The translations under genes and the position numbers were made by a program. This document shows, one piece after another, positions 1-9,964 of a stretch of DNA of 64,000 bases (its first letter is position 1; every line of letters starts with the position of its first letter). The stretch is from Hyposmocoma kahamanoa (taxonomy: Eukaryota; Arthropoda; Insecta; Lepidoptera; Cosmopterigidae), in assembly GCF_003589595.1 (NCBI RefSeq), contig NW_020656077.1, forward strand, positions 3,990,136 to 4,054,135, given 5' to 3'. The notes beneath the pieces are model-generated. The model made no database searches. It was not told where the DNA came from and saw only the letters and a program-made list of their open reading frames with translations.

Positions 1-536
1 CGTTGAACGTGGTGCAGTTTTAATTCACCATCCATTGAAAACATTCAGCCATACTTTTATATATATTATAAAACAGATTAAAAATTTTACAAGTGACAAA
101 AATGTATAAAGGACTTTTTAACCAAAATATAATCTTCCACAGACAAAACGCCGAATTTTTTTTTATAACTTTTATATTGCATTGAACTCTAAATATATTT
201 TGCAATAAAAAATCGATTATGTAATCTTTGGAGTTACTTACGAACACTTTCATTTTCCAGATTGCGCAATAATTTTGTACATGTACTAAATACCGTTTCC
301 CCTTCCCCTTCAATATTAATTTGCATTAAGCAAATAGTACCTACGTACCAAATTGAGATGTAATTGTCCATAGCCTAAATTTCTTGGCACAGCGATGACC
401 TTGCTGAATGCGATTTCACATTTTAATGATGATTATGGCAACGGTAATGACTAACTTGATCAGCGATTGCTAAATTCCTGTCATTATAAACAAATTTCGA
501 CAGTTTAAGAATTTTGTAAGTTATTTTTTATATAAA
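1..536. other. AT-rich non-coding sequence
   Basis: No gene, RNA or repeat could be supported here. The open frame on the minus strand at 20-313 has no recognisable domain and low-complexity composition, so I do not call it. A TATAAA at about 485-490 lies upstream of the small frame at 537. Confidence 0.4.
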
Positions 537-716
537 ATGGACAGTGTAAGTATTGTGTGTCTAGTAGTATTTTTATTCATTCACAGTGCCACAATTGCAA
601 TGCATAGAAAACATTCGCAAATTGCAATTGCAATAAAAATCGCTACGTTATGGTATAACACCGTGTCACACGTAAATGTACTACAATATCTTCGCAGTTG
701 CTGGACGAGTATGTAA
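537..716 (+). CDS. possible small secreted peptide (59 aa), weak
   Basis: A 59-codon frame opens with ATG at 537. It encodes a hydrophobic N-terminal stretch (residues about 4-20, SIVCLVVFLFIHSATIA) that reads like a signal peptide, then a basic His/Lys segment, and ends at TAA 714-716. Against it, the bases at 546-551 are GTAAGT, a perfect splice donor three codons in. The real transcript, if any, may leave the frame at once. I see no domain and no paralogue in the window. This may be a chance frame. Confidence 0.2.
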   Translation: MDSVSIVCLVVFLFIHSATIAMHRKHSQIAIAIKIATLWYNTVSHVNVLQYLRSCWTSM

Positions 717-895
717 AGCTGAGATGACCCAGCTAGTTGCGTGACTATTACATCGGTGGCCTACTTGCGAATTTGACGACCGACTGACGAGCTGTACTAC
801 GTTGTACGAACGCACGAACATACGAACTTCTGCTGTCAAAGGCCTGCGCAGTCTACTATCTAACTACGACAATCACTTCCACTAATTTGGTAAAT

Positions 896-985
896 TTAGC
901 ATTCGACCTCCATCTCACCTGATGATAAGTGACGAGATCTGCAATGGAGCATGTACACGTGTACAAGGTTATTTGTAAAATACTA
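896..985 (+). repeat. fragment of GACCTCCATCTCACCTGATG-type interspersed repeat
   Basis: The start of this stretch carries the CGACCTCCATCTCACCTGAT motif followed by AAGTGACGA, which I know as part of a widespread lepidopteran non-LTR-derived repeat. Related pieces occur at about 1574-1620 (CCTATTCACTCTCG), 4497-4620, 10560-10810 and 56195-56240. It is a short, diverged fragment. Confidence 0.5.
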
Positions 986-1051
986 ACAACACGACAATAT
1001 TACTATCATCAGCAATAAATTTGTTCCATGATTTTGAATAAATCTAATAGC

Positions 1052-1336
1052 GGCAGTAGAGCTCCTTGTGAAAGAGTTCGTCTAGGGAAGTACTGCCACC
1101 TTGTCTACTACAGCCGCCAAGCAGTAATGTTAACATTACTTTGTTCAAAGGTTTTGATGAAATTACAGGCACATGGGATTTGTCAACTTATGTCTCAGAG
1201 TGACGAACGCAATGGCAGTGAGCCTCAGAACTTTGTGATTTAAAGAGCTGTGTGGCACTGCAACTGTTATGGGCAGGCGTATAGCTTACCAGGCGCGCGA
1301 CTTGTTCGTCCCGTCACTTGATATTATAAAAAAAAT
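1052..1336 (+). repeat. SINE-like ~300-bp family, copy 1 (full length)
   Basis: This is a near full-length copy of the commonest repeat in the window. It starts at AGTAGAGCTCCTTGTG, passes through AAGTACTGCCACCTT, a GTAATGTTAACATTAC palindrome and GATTTGTCAACTTATGTCTCAG, and ends CGTCACTTGATATTATAAAAAAA. An A-rich 3' end, a fixed orientation of parts and copies truncated at the 5' side fit a SINE or the tail of a LINE. I see no good tRNA A/B box. The family is not recognised by name. Confidence 0.75.
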
Positions 1337-1797
1337 TTCGTCACATTTTACACACATACGTATGCTCACGCCCTAGTCCCACAGGAGGGGTAAGCAAAGA
1401 CCACTTTCCTCTATCCTGACACATTTTACTTTTGTAAATATTTCAATAGATAACGATCTAAACGGTGACAACTCTACGCATATGTTTTGTAAAAAGACGT
1501 GGAACAAAAGTTGTTGCTTATGAAGTTAGCAATATAGTCCTGCGAGGTTGTCAGTGTTTTACAAATCAGCCTGTATAATGCCTATTCACTCTCGTCCTGA
1601 GACATTTTAATATTAAGCTGTTATAGAAGATATAACACAGTCCCATTACAAAGCTCCTACTTTAAGTAGCAACAGTATACCAATTACTAACCATAATTTA
1701 AACTGAAAAACACGACAACAGTAAAGTCTAATCGTTTCCATGTAGTACATCAGAATATTCAAGCCTTTTCTAGCAAAACATTAGAAATAAGTGTTTT

Positions 1798-2214
1798 TTG
1801 CACGATATTTCCGTTGACGTGTTTTGTGTTACAGAACATTGGCTGAAAAACTACGAAGCAATTAACAACTTAGAAAATCATGGAATAGTCAGTTCGTTCA
1901 TAAGAAAGAACTTAAGTAGAGGCGGATCTATGATTATTATTAACTTAAAATTTAAAGAGCGTAAGGATATCACAGATCTTTCTACTGAACGAACTATTGA
2001 GATTTCATGTGCGGAATTGGATCAGTTTGTCGTCTTACGTGTATACAGGCCCCCCTCTGCTAATTTTAACGAGTTTGAATTAATTATGGAAGATAGTTTA
2101 AATAGGATTTCTCCAACCAAAAGAAACGTAGTCATATGTGGAGATTTCAATGTAAACCTGTTGGAAAACTGTTCTACTTCTGTAAGAGTCTATATAAGCC
2201 ATATAGTAAAATGA
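1798..2214 (+). pseudogene. LINE endonuclease domain remnant
   Basis: A 138-codon open stretch encodes part of an endonuclease/exonuclease/phosphatase-fold domain, which in LINEs nicks the target DNA before reverse transcription. The CVTEHWL strand, the YRPP loop and the GDFNVN motif are visible in order. The normal N-terminal strand (HQN) lies just upstream in another frame at about 1745-1790, so the domain is frameshifted, and the C-terminal SDH motif is not seen. It is a dead fragment of the element at 1745-4496. Confidence 0.7.
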
Positions 2215-2531
2215 GCAAGAAAGTAGACCAATTTCTCTGCAGACCGATTACCACAGAACCAATCGTTACATTTCAAAATAATATCGGCAATACTTTAAAT
2301 TCCCTACCCCATATACCGGAGGTTCCACATACTTTATATAGCACGATATTTGGTTTAATTAGAAATGAATTTGATAATATTTAAATTTAAAAAAGTATTT
2401 AAGTAATGTATTTCAATCGAAAACAATAACTTTCCATAGACAGACTAAATTCAACGACTGGGCAACAGTAGCTATTCATAAGAGTAGGTCTCGTTTGTAT
2501 GAGCTATATGCTATGAAAACTTATAATATTA

Positions 2532-3803
2532 GGGGTTAAAGTATGAAATTGCCGTTTTATTGCAATAGGTTCTTTGAATTTTCATAGAATCTTCATGGTT
2601 TGAGGTTTTCGAATGAAACTTTTTTCAAATGGTTTCTGTGTTTTTTTTTTTTTTTTAATTTGAAACATTTGAATATCGACTTTCAATTGTTTTTGTTATT
2701 CAATTTAGACAAGAAAGATGGATACTGCGAAAATTCGAGTGATTTTTGAATACGAGTTCCGACGCGGAACTAACGCGGCAGAAACAGCCCGCAATATCAA
2801 TGCTGCGTTTGGAGAGGGGTCTACTAATGAACGCACCGTGCGATCTTGGTTTAAACGCTTTCGTGATGGAAATTTCGACTTAAAGAACGAGTCACGAGGA
2901 AGACCGCCCACACAGGTGAATAACGATGAATTAAGAGAGATAGTGGAAGCCGATCCTAGTCAAACTACCCAGGCATGGTTTAACGTTACCTTACCCACAA
3001 TATTGACTCACTTGCGTCAAATCAATAAAATAAAAAAATACGAAAAATGGGTGCCTCATGATTTGACTGATCTGCAGAAAGAAACGCGTGTTGAAACTTG
3101 TGTTGCCTTGTTGAACCGGTACAGAAATGAAGGAATATTGGATCGAATTGTAACATGTGATGAAAAGTGGATTCTTTATGATAACCGGAAAAGAAAAATG
3201 CAATGCCTGACCCCAGGTCAAATGCCACAACAGTGTCCTAAAGCAAAACTTACCAATAAAAAGGTAATGGTAACTGTTTGGTGGTCTCAGCATGGTGTTA
3301 TTCACTATAGTTTTCTCCGATCTGGTCAAGTAATAACGGCAGATGTCTATTGTGCCGAACTCCGAACCATGTTGACAAAACTAGCAGTAAAACAGCCCCG
3401 ACTCATGAATCGATCTTCACCATTATTGCTCCACGACAACGCGAGACCTCACACAGCACGAGAAACCATTTTGACCCTTCAGGAACTGCAGTTAGAAACC
3501 ATTCGTCATCCTCCGTATTCACCAGACCTTGCTCCAACGGACTACCATTTTTTTCGTGATTTGGACAATTATCTACGTGACAAGAAGTTTTCTTCCCAGG
3601 AGGCAGTACAAAATGCTTTTACACAGTTTGTGCAGTCTAGATCGTCGGAGTTCTATCGCAAAGGCATTAATAACCTTCCCATTAGATGGCAGCAATGTAT
3701 AAATAATAATGGCAACTATTTTGATTAAAAAAATTTATTAAAAATTTAAAAAATAAACAATTTTGATTTTCAGTACAAATCGGCAAATTCATACTTTAAC
3801 CCC
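2532..3803 (+). mobile_element. mariner element, full length (1272 bp)
   Basis: The element is bounded by near-identical inverted ends of about 28 bp: GGGGTTAAAGTATGAAATTG on the left and its complement (one or two mismatches) at 3776-3803. It is flanked by the TA target duplication at 2530-2531 and 3804-3805. One open frame (2718-3728) encodes the transposase. Length, TA duplication and DD34D triad place it in the mariner family of IS630/Tc1/mariner. It sits inside a LINE remnant: the sequence with the element and one TA removed reads in one open frame across the junction. Confidence 0.93.
2718..3728 (+). CDS. mariner transposase, intact frame (336 aa)
   Basis: This enzyme would bind the element's inverted ends and catalyse cut-and-paste transposition at TA sites in the nucleus. 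The frame runs unbroken from ATG to TAA. An N-terminal helix-turn-helix (residues about 5-55, with NERTVRSWFKRFRDGNF) is followed by the linker WVPHDLT (111-117). The catalytic triad is D148 (TCDEKW), D240 (LLHDNARPHTA) and D275 (SPDLAPTDYHFF); 34 residues separate the last two, the mariner DD34D signature. The C-terminal block ends NGNYFD. Family members are usually 340-350 residues. The shortfall maps to the second helix-turn-helix (83-100), where TTQ is followed by AWFNV instead of the usual longer ELAA-type helix. The catalytic core looks complete, but DNA binding may be weakened. Confidence 0.92.
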   Translation: MDTAKIRVIFEYEFRRGTNAAETARNINAAFGEGSTNERTVRSWFKRFRDGNFDLKNESRGRPPTQVNNDELREIVEADPSQTTQAWFNVTLPTILTHLRQINKIKKYEKWVPHDLTDLQKETRVETCVALLNRYRNEGILDRIVTCDEKWILYDNRKRKMQCLTPGQMPQQCPKAKLTNKKVMVTVWWSQHGVIHYSFLRSGQVITADVYCAELRTMLTKLAVKQPRLMNRSSPLLLHDNARPHTARETILTLQELQLETIRHPPYSPDLAPTDYHFFRDLDNYLRDKKFSSQEAVQNAFTQFVQSRSSEFYRKGINNLPIRWQQCINNNGNYFD

Positions 3804-4233
3804 TATTACTAATTCCAATTTTATAGAATATGTTAGAAATTATTCAAATATGTTTAAAACAGTATGTGTAGCTGCAAAGATTAACTTTCACAGCGACAAA
3901 ATTAGAGAAACGATAAATAAATCTAAAACTACTTGGAGCATAATAAATAAAGAGTCAGGCTGGGTTGAACAACACGATAGAGACATAGTTTTAGAATTAG
4001 ACAGCAAACTTATACAATCTAAAAACAAGGAAGCCCAAGCATTAGAATCGTTATTTTCGGAAATTACTGTGAACACTACAGAATCATTACATTCCTCCCC
4101 TTCTCTTGCCATTGATCTCTTAAAGGAAAATGTTAACGTTTGTGGCAGTTTATTTAATTTTCGTCATATTAACCCACAAGACGTCATAAAAGCTTTTAAA
4201 TCAATACATGTTAAAAAATCTAAAGATCTCTGA
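3763..4233 (+). pseudogene. LINE ORF2 remnant (pre-RT region and RT start)
   Basis: Codons from about 3806 onward belong to the LINE; the first bases of the open frame are mariner end. The stretch encodes the basic linker between endonuclease and reverse transcriptase (KSKTTWSIINKE) and the first RT helix (INPQDVIKAFKSIHVKKSKD). A TGA follows; the next frame-consistent residues (GISTKVIDSV, then HLTVAFNMFNR) are conserved RT text, then the element jumps to its 3' end near 4350. It is inactive. Confidence 0.7.
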
Positions 4234-4496
4234 GGCATATCAACCAAAGTTATAGACTCAGTTATTGATCTAATTTCCCCACATTTAACTGTAGCTTTCA
4301 ATATGTTCAATAGGTAGTTCGTTGACGAAGGTGTATTTCCCTGTGTAGGTGAAAAGAGCAATCCCTAGAGTTTCTTGCTCGTTCTTCTCAGGGAAGTCAG
4401 CGTAGTGAACGAGCAGTAGCTTAATGTAGTGTAAATGTGACGTTTTCAAGTGTAAATTTATTTTACCTATGGAATAAATGATCTTTGACTTTCACT

Positions 4497-4800
4497 TCCT
4501 GAAAATCCCAAGTTATAGTGTTTAATGGACAAATCTGCAGACAGGGAATTTCACTCCAGTCCCGTACACCATATAAATGTGGAAATATAACGTTTCATAC
4601 GAATCTAGCATATGTCTTTATTTGTGAGGTCTCAAACTGGGGAATTGCTTTTCTATTGCTTTTCTATTCACAACGCGCAGACCAGAACCAATTTAGAAAA
4701 GTTTATTCCCCAAAAACGGTCCCATTGGGAATTCGAAACATAGCTAACCACTGGGCCAACGGGATTGTCAAATTTACCAAAACCTTCATTCAATGTTATG
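4497..4800 (+). repeat. diverged interspersed repeat, CTCTCGCCTTGAAGA-type
   Basis: The stretch shares CCCAAGTTATAGTGTTTAATG, AATTTCACTCC and ATAAATGTGGAAATATAACG with 10665-10760. Its right part (TCAAACTGGGGAATTGC, then AGACCAGAACCAATTTAGAAAAG and CGGTCCCATTGGG) recurs at 52615-52650 plus 52905-52960, where a SINE has landed in the middle. It is non-coding. Confidence 0.5.
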
Positions 4801-4990
4801 TCAAGATCAAAAAAATGTAACGCGCACATTTCTAAAATTGCGTCCTTATTTTTTTTTGTTATAGTTGTAATAATATTTTGGGAATTTTGAAGAAAAATTT
4901 CTGTTGAAATGGTAATGGAATACCGCGTTAAAAGGTTTCACGCTTTTTATGTAAATGTATCCCTGAAGTAAAATGAACTAAAGTAAAGTA

Positions 4991-5022
4991 GAGGTAGAGA
5001 GAGAGAGAGAGAGAGAGAGAGC
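4991..5022. repeat. (GA)n microsatellite
   Basis: A run of about 13 AG units lies between TAGAGGT and CTGTTC. It is a simple repeat with no other role that I can see. Confidence 0.9.
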
Positions 5023-5076
5023 TGTTCAATCAGATTGTAATCTAGTACGTCATCATACTACATCATGGTTTTTAAC

Positions 5077-5297
5077 TGCCTCTGTGGTCGAACGGTTACC
5101 ATGCTGGTCTACCACGCAGAGGTCCCGGGTTCGATTCCTAGGCTGGGAGACATATTTGATAGGCCTACGATTTTTCTCTTGCGAGTTTGGGTGTAATTTG
5201 TGACTGTCTATATACATAGAATAGCCATGGTCATACCCATGGCACCCGTGATACAGGGTTTCCCTAGTGCGGGGCTGTGAGTGTGGAAAAAAATTAT
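5077..5297 (+). repeat. tRNA-derived SINE, copy 1
   Basis: The 5' end is tRNA-like. TGGTCGAACGGTTACCATGC is an A-box region, and CCCGGGTTCGATTCCTAGG is a T-arm with the B box, followed by a body (TTGCGAGTTTGGGTGTAATT, then CACCCGTGATACAGGGTTTC and GTGCGGGGCTGTGAGTGTG) and a short A-rich tail. The acceptor stem does not close, so this is not a working tRNA gene. Two minus-strand copies are at 34385-34580 and 52673-52857. An internal Pol III promoter would drive it; mobilisation would need a LINE partner. Confidence 0.85.
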
Positions 5298-6606
5298 GGG
5301 TTAGCTTAGATGGGACGTGATATAAAGGTGGACAGAGCAGATTAATTCACCATCTTAAATATATTCAGACATAACCGATAAAAGAATTAGTTGGAATTAA
5401 TTTGAAGGGTATATAGTCAGCCGGCGGTCATAAGACGCGTCGCTAATCATGACATGTCTTCCTCCCGTGCGTCTGGTTTGCAACGGTGAGCTCCAAATAC
5501 AAGTTGCTAACAAATTAAGCACAGACAATTTTACTGTTGACAGTTTGCTTCAAAAGAATCAATATAAAATACACACGAAAACACTTTCTATGCGATTTTA
5601 AAATTATACTCTCTCGTACAGAAAGATAAATTTATAATATAAACTGTGCATTTAGCAACAAATGATGAAATACAGTGTGTGGCATTGACATTCTTTTTCA
5701 ATATAATAGTGATAGATTGACTAAATTGACTGAAGAGGTTTTAATCACTTAAGGGGGTGTATTAAGTAATTAGCTTGTATTCTATATTAACAATATAGGC
5801 TAATTGCGATTATAATGAGGTGGAGTATTTATGTGGTCTGTGCAGGTAACTAATTGCCACATACCCATTGCTTACCTACCAAATGCACAAACATAATTTC
5901 TTAGCACCTGTATAATGGAGGCTTTGGCATATTGTCTACAATTCTTATTCCCTTCTTACAAAGGGATATTTGTAAGATTTTGCAATCTTGGATACTAAAT
6001 ACTGTTTTGATTTGTAACCCAAACAAAGAACAGTCACATATCAAAGCTTCCTAATTTGTTAAAACATAATATTTACAAAAACTACAATATCCAACTCGTT
6101 TCCAATATTGTACAGTCTGTTATACGATAAGGAATGCATCTGCATCATGCAAAGATGTAAAATTCATACAAATTTCCTTAAATTCGAGAAATCTTATAAG
6201 TATCTTTTTCTAAATGAAATTATTTTCATTAGAACAAGTTATATCTAATATTAATGCATACTACCATTAAAATAAAATTTCGCTTCTGCCATAATGATAA
6301 CAACACTACAAATAGGTTATAAAATACATATTACTGCAATTTCGCTTTTGCAAGAAAATGTTGTTTATGAATAAAATACCTTGGACTAGCAATGATAACC
6401 TGGTTGCGAGACATTTGCTCGAGTTTGACTCGACGCACCACTAGATACCGAATAATTTCTAATTTATTATATTAACGTGCATTAAACGTAAAGGAAAACG
6501 TCGTTACGAGACATACAAACTACGGCAAAGGTATATATCATATCTTTGAAAATGTATTCGAGTTACTTACACCACGATGTATTACTAGCTATTGCTACCA
6601 TTTATA
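5298..6606. other. non-coding, AT-rich; nothing identified
   Basis: No open frame, RNA gene or repeat shared with the rest of the window was recognised in this 1.3 kb. Confidence 0.4.
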
Positions 6607-6808
6607 GCTACCTATTTCTCCCGTTCCGATTTTGCAGGATAAGGTGTTGGTCAACTTATATTTCAGTACTGACAGGCGTAGTGGCAGTACCCCTCAAGAC
6701 TTTTGCGATTTAAAGCTCTGAGCAGCATTGTATCTGCTATGGACAGGCGTGTCGCTTACCACCAAGCGTACGACTGTTCGTCCTGTCACTTGATATTATA
6801 AAAAAAAA
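6607..6808 (+). repeat. SINE-like ~300-bp family, copy 2 (5' and internal deletions)
   Basis: The stretch begins at TACCTATTTCT, lacks about 50 bases in the middle, and keeps the 3' half: TTTGCGATTTAAAGCTCTGAG, GGACAGGCGTGTCGCTTACC and GTCACTTGATATTATAAAAAAAA. Confidence 0.7.
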
Positions 6809-7529
6809 TTATTAGGCTAGGCCCTACTTTAAACAAAGGCGAACATATCATCTGACTGACCTGACGTAACGAACAATCAATCAACAGACCGAACGGCCTC
6901 TAAACACTCTCTCTCTCCAAACTCTCTTGTCCATTGTGTATTATTATATACCGCGCCTTTGTAAATTACCTTAGAACTAATTTAATTAACATGTAGGACA
7001 CGAGATGTAAGAAGCACAAACTTTAGATGTAGCATATTACAGCAAGACATACCTATTTTGTGTCGTGAGATTGGTCACTTTAACGCAACTCCCAGCACCT
7101 CTAACGGGGTGTACGAAAGAAGCTTCCCCGCACAACGTACCTACCAATTCCTTTCTTGTACCTTTGGTGTACCTTAGACAACGGGTATTAACCGGCTATT
7201 ATCGACACTAAACTCATAGTAGAAAAATAGATTTCTTGAAACGTAGCTTCAACTAAAAATGAATTTAGACAATCGATATGAAATTATATTGCCGTGTTAC
7301 TCGGAGTTTCCTCAAGGTATCTCGACTGAAGATAGCTTGGAACTGTGATTATGTCATTTTAATCTAAACCTTAACGTACCGTACGTAACGTACGTAAACA
7401 TATACTAAATTGTACATATCAACCTATATGAGTCCTACTGGTGGGCGTCATTCGCCGTTACACTTGACATTTAAATGTGCCTTAAGTGTAATCTTACGGG
7501 AAAGGCTCTTAAGGTTGCTTTGGTACGAC
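6809..7529. other. non-coding; nothing identified
   Basis: No gene or named repeat is seen. The stretch includes a CT-rich patch (about 6905-6945) and a short ACGTACG palindrome cluster at 7377-7396. Confidence 0.4.
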
Positions 7530-7968
7530 TTAGCGCGCGTTCCCATTATTATAGTCGTGCAATTTAAAGTATTATGACTTGTATTTTTAAATGAAGTTGT
7601 TCAGACATTGAACAACACAATTTACTGTCGTTCACGACTTTTTTGGCGTTACGACGACAGACTGTCGTGATAATGTGAAGAGCTAGAACGACAGTCGTCC
7701 TACGATAAACAAAACGACACGATAAAAATGTGACAACTGGTGATCGCTACTTCGAACGAATCTGTCGTGCAAACGACAAGGCGGCTGCCATGAACCGATA
7801 AAATGTCGTCACGATCTAGTGGGAACAGCTAAACACGACAGTCGTTCAATGATAAAATAAACATCCACGACACAGTCACGACAGATAATCGTGATACGGG
7901 AACAGGCTCGATGCGACTGTCGTCCAACGATAAATAAAATGTTACGACATAATGGGAACGCACCCTGA
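7530..7968. mobile_element. TIR element rich in ACGACAGTCGT motifs, copy 1
   Basis: The ends are inverted: TTAGCGCGCGTTCCCATTAT on the left, and ATAATGGGAACGCACCCTGA on the right. The inside is packed with ACGACAGTCGT-like palindromes followed by (C)CAACGATAAATAAAA. Related copies are 16949-17202 (left end missing) and 42356-42797. There is no coding capacity, so it is a MITE. The terminal consensus is TTAGGGCGCGTTCCC; I could not fix the target duplication or the superfamily. Confidence 0.7.
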
Positions 7969-8044
7969 CGAAAACTGTGGAAAAATCAACGGGATATGAA
8001 CTACTTGAAATGCTTAAGATAGCTAATTTCACTTAAAGGATTGG

Positions 8045-8385
8045 TCACATTTGAAGTTTATTTGTAACCGACTTCAAAAAAGGAGGAGGTTCTCAATTCG
8101 ACTGTATGTTTTTTTATATCTATGTTACGCGATAACTCTGGTATTTGTGAACCGATTTTGATGATTCTTTTTTATTGTTGGAAAGAGGGTACCACCATAG
8201 TAGTCCCATTTAAATTTGACGAAAATCATCCACCTCTAAAGGTGGCTGTTCACGCATGAAGATTAATTTATATAAATAGCGCCTAAATTTTATTATAAGA
8301 AGCAATTATTTTAATGGTTGATTTTACTATTCTCCAATTCAAGGTGTTGTTCTCTCTCAGTGTATATTGAGTAATCGCAAAGATC
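8045..8385 (-). repeat. GAAGTCGGTTAAAAA-ending interspersed repeat, copy 1
   Basis: Read on the minus strand, this stretch contains the family's right two thirds: GAATAGTAAAATCAACCATT, GCGTGAACAGCC, TTTAAATGGGACTACTATGG, AAAATCGGTTCACAAATACC, CGCGTAACATA, CAGTCGAATTGAGAACCTCC and TTTTTGAAGTCGGTT. The most complete copy is 39283-39770. A defined 3' end with variable 5' truncation suggests a non-LTR derived unit. No coding. Confidence 0.7.
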
Positions 8386-8429
8386 TATATATGAACTGGT
8401 CCTATATGATTATAGTAATATAGAACAAG

Positions 8430-8520
8430 TAGCCAAATTCATTTTATACATAGATATAAAATGAATTTGGCTATACGTTTTATATGCATATATATATATA
8501 TATATATATATAGCTCCTTA
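8430..8520. repeat. hairpin plus (TA)n microsatellite
   Basis: TAGCCAAATTCATTTTATA (8430-8448) is followed by its inverted copy ending 8473, a nearly perfect 19-bp stem. About 14 TA units follow at 8485-8513. Confidence 0.75.
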
Positions 8521-8563
8521 GGTATTCGCGATTGCTACACATAGGAAATCAAACTTTCTACAA

Positions 8564-8789
8564 TATTTCTTTAAATGATACTACATTACATAATAATTTT
8601 ATATTTGGACGCTGTTTTCTTGTATAAAACCATATATGTGGACCTGTAAAGGGCGCAAAACATTGGTTTGTTAGAAAAAACAAATAAACTCGATTTAAAT
8701 CCGAAAAAATTTCATTTCCACAATTGTACATGAAAATAGCATCCAAATATAAAATAGATAAGGAGGTACTTCAGTATCATTTAAAGAAT
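8564..8789. mobile_element. fold-back element (MITE-like)
   Basis: ATTCTTTAAATGATACT at the left pairs with AGTATCATTTAAAGAAT at the right. Inner arms (TATTTGGACGCTGTTTTC against GAAAATAGCATCCAAATATA) also pair. The centre (GTAAAGGGCGCAAAACATTG, then AATCCGAAAAAATT) is related to about 27215-27290. A cousin with the same ATGCTATTTTCATGTA arms is at 29493-29781. Confidence 0.65.
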
Positions 8790-8941
8790 TATTGTGGACA
8801 AAAAAAATGTGGAATACATTTTTGCGCTGACAGCATCATTATAATTAATAAACATACCTGTGCAATGCGCAAAACATAAAAAGTAACCGTAATGTAACCA
8901 TAAATCACTTAAGTGTCACCAGGCAGTAAATAAGTTCTTAC

Positions 8942-9137
8942 CTAAACACGTCATGCCAGTCAAGTTGTGGTCTCGGGTGCGTTTGCGCTCTGACGGCATA
9001 ATGAGCACACACGCGCTCGAAAATACATGCGCGTGCGCCAAATTCGCCCACGATGTACTTCTCCACATCCTGCACGTCGAATGGCTCGGCTGACTCGGCA
9101 AGCGTTAGCTCACGCCGATTTCGAGCACGGTAGGTCG
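8942..9137 (-). CDS. internal exon of an unrecognised host gene (64 whole codons)
   Basis: On the minus strand, TTGTTATAG precedes the exon and GTAAGAAC follows it, giving a good acceptor and an AG/GTAAG donor. The frame between is open. It begins with 2 bases completing a codon and ends with 2 bases of the next: 196 nt = 2 + 64 codons + 2. The encoded text runs TYRARNRRELTLAESAEPFD, then VQDVEKYIVGEFGARACIFE, then RVCAHYAVRAQTHPRPQLDW and HDVF. GC content and codon use are clearly above the surroundings, which supports real coding sequence. Two cysteines and the charged helical character faintly recall insect DM4/DM12-like proteins; I would not assign it. Flanking exons were not found and may lie outside the window or beyond long introns. 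Confidence 0.65.
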
Positions 9138-9513
9138 CTATAACAAGCAAAAGAGAATAAATTATAAATTTAATACCAAAAATTAGTACGAAAGGCTATG
9201 TGAATGTGTTTATCAGATAACAAAAAAATACTACACAAAACTAGGTAACACCCTATACTATTAGTACCAGAGCACCGGAATTCACTCTGGGGCACTACCC
9301 AGAACACCCAGACAAAAAGATCGATTTAGAAAAGTTAATTTCCCATGTTGGTTCTAAAGAAAATCGAACGCAAATCCTGCGCCTACAGCGCAAACCGTTA
9401 CGTTTACTTTAACAAAATATTTCTTATTGTAGCTATTGTGTACTTTCAATTTATTACAGTATGTTTCTTACAGTCTTTTCTACTTATATGTAAGTCGAAA
9501 GTAAAAAAGGGGT

Positions 9514-9800
9514 TCTTTTTATAATATCAAGTGACGGAACGAACAAGTCGTGCGCCTGATGGTAAGCTACACACCTGTCCATAACAGTTGCAGTGCCACG
9601 CAGAGCTTTAAGTCGCAAAGATCTGAGGGCTCTGCCACTACGCCCGACACCCTGAGACATAAGTTGACAAATCCCATGTCCCAATCACCAGCACCCTTAC
9701 CCATCAAAACCGGAACACAGTAATGTTAATATTACTACTTGGCGGTAGAAATAGGTAAGGTGGCAGTACTTTCCAAACTCTTTCAGAAGGAACTCTACTA
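9514..9800 (-). repeat. SINE-like ~300-bp family, copy 3 (full length)
   Basis: Minus-strand copy: TTTTTATAATATCAAGTGAC at the left (its 3' tail), then GATGGTAAGC, AAGATCTGAGG, CCTGAGACATAAGTTGACAA and AGTACTTTCC. It is close to full length. Confidence 0.75.
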
Positions 9801-9964
9801 CTACTAAATAGAGCTCCTTGTGATGAAGGATTAAGTTATATAACTAAGTATCTGTACATACAAAGAAATTGAAAAAAACGTTTGCCAGTTTTATGATGCG
9901 AATGTGGATGGAAGGGTTTTAAGAGTACGTCCCAGTAAGATTTACATTGACCAGATCAGTGGCT

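Larger units (their letters stand above)
1745..4496 (+). mobile_element. decayed non-LTR retrotransposon interrupted by a mariner
   Basis: Three blocks on one strand look like a single LINE. Block one (about 1745-2214) encodes an AP-type endonuclease: HQNIQAFSSK, then VDVFCVTEHWL, VYRPPSANFNEF and VICGDFNVNLLE. Block two (about 2440-2531 and 3806-4340) encodes the stretch between endonuclease and RT (WSIINKE) and the RT entry (INPQDVIKAFKSIHVKKSKD). Block three (4350-4496) is the 3' end with TTTCTTGCTCGTTCTTCTCAG, AATAAATG and a TTGACTTTCACTT tail. Most of the RT is deleted, and the frame is broken by shifts and stops (for example TGA after KSKDL). It resembles jockey/CR1-like LINEs; I cannot fix the clade. 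Confidence 0.75.

Noticed and set aside
5077..5150. tRNA gene suggested by clear A- and B-box motifs
   Set aside because: The acceptor stem does not pair and the head continues into a body and A-rich tail also found at 34.4 and 52.7 kb, so it is a SINE.
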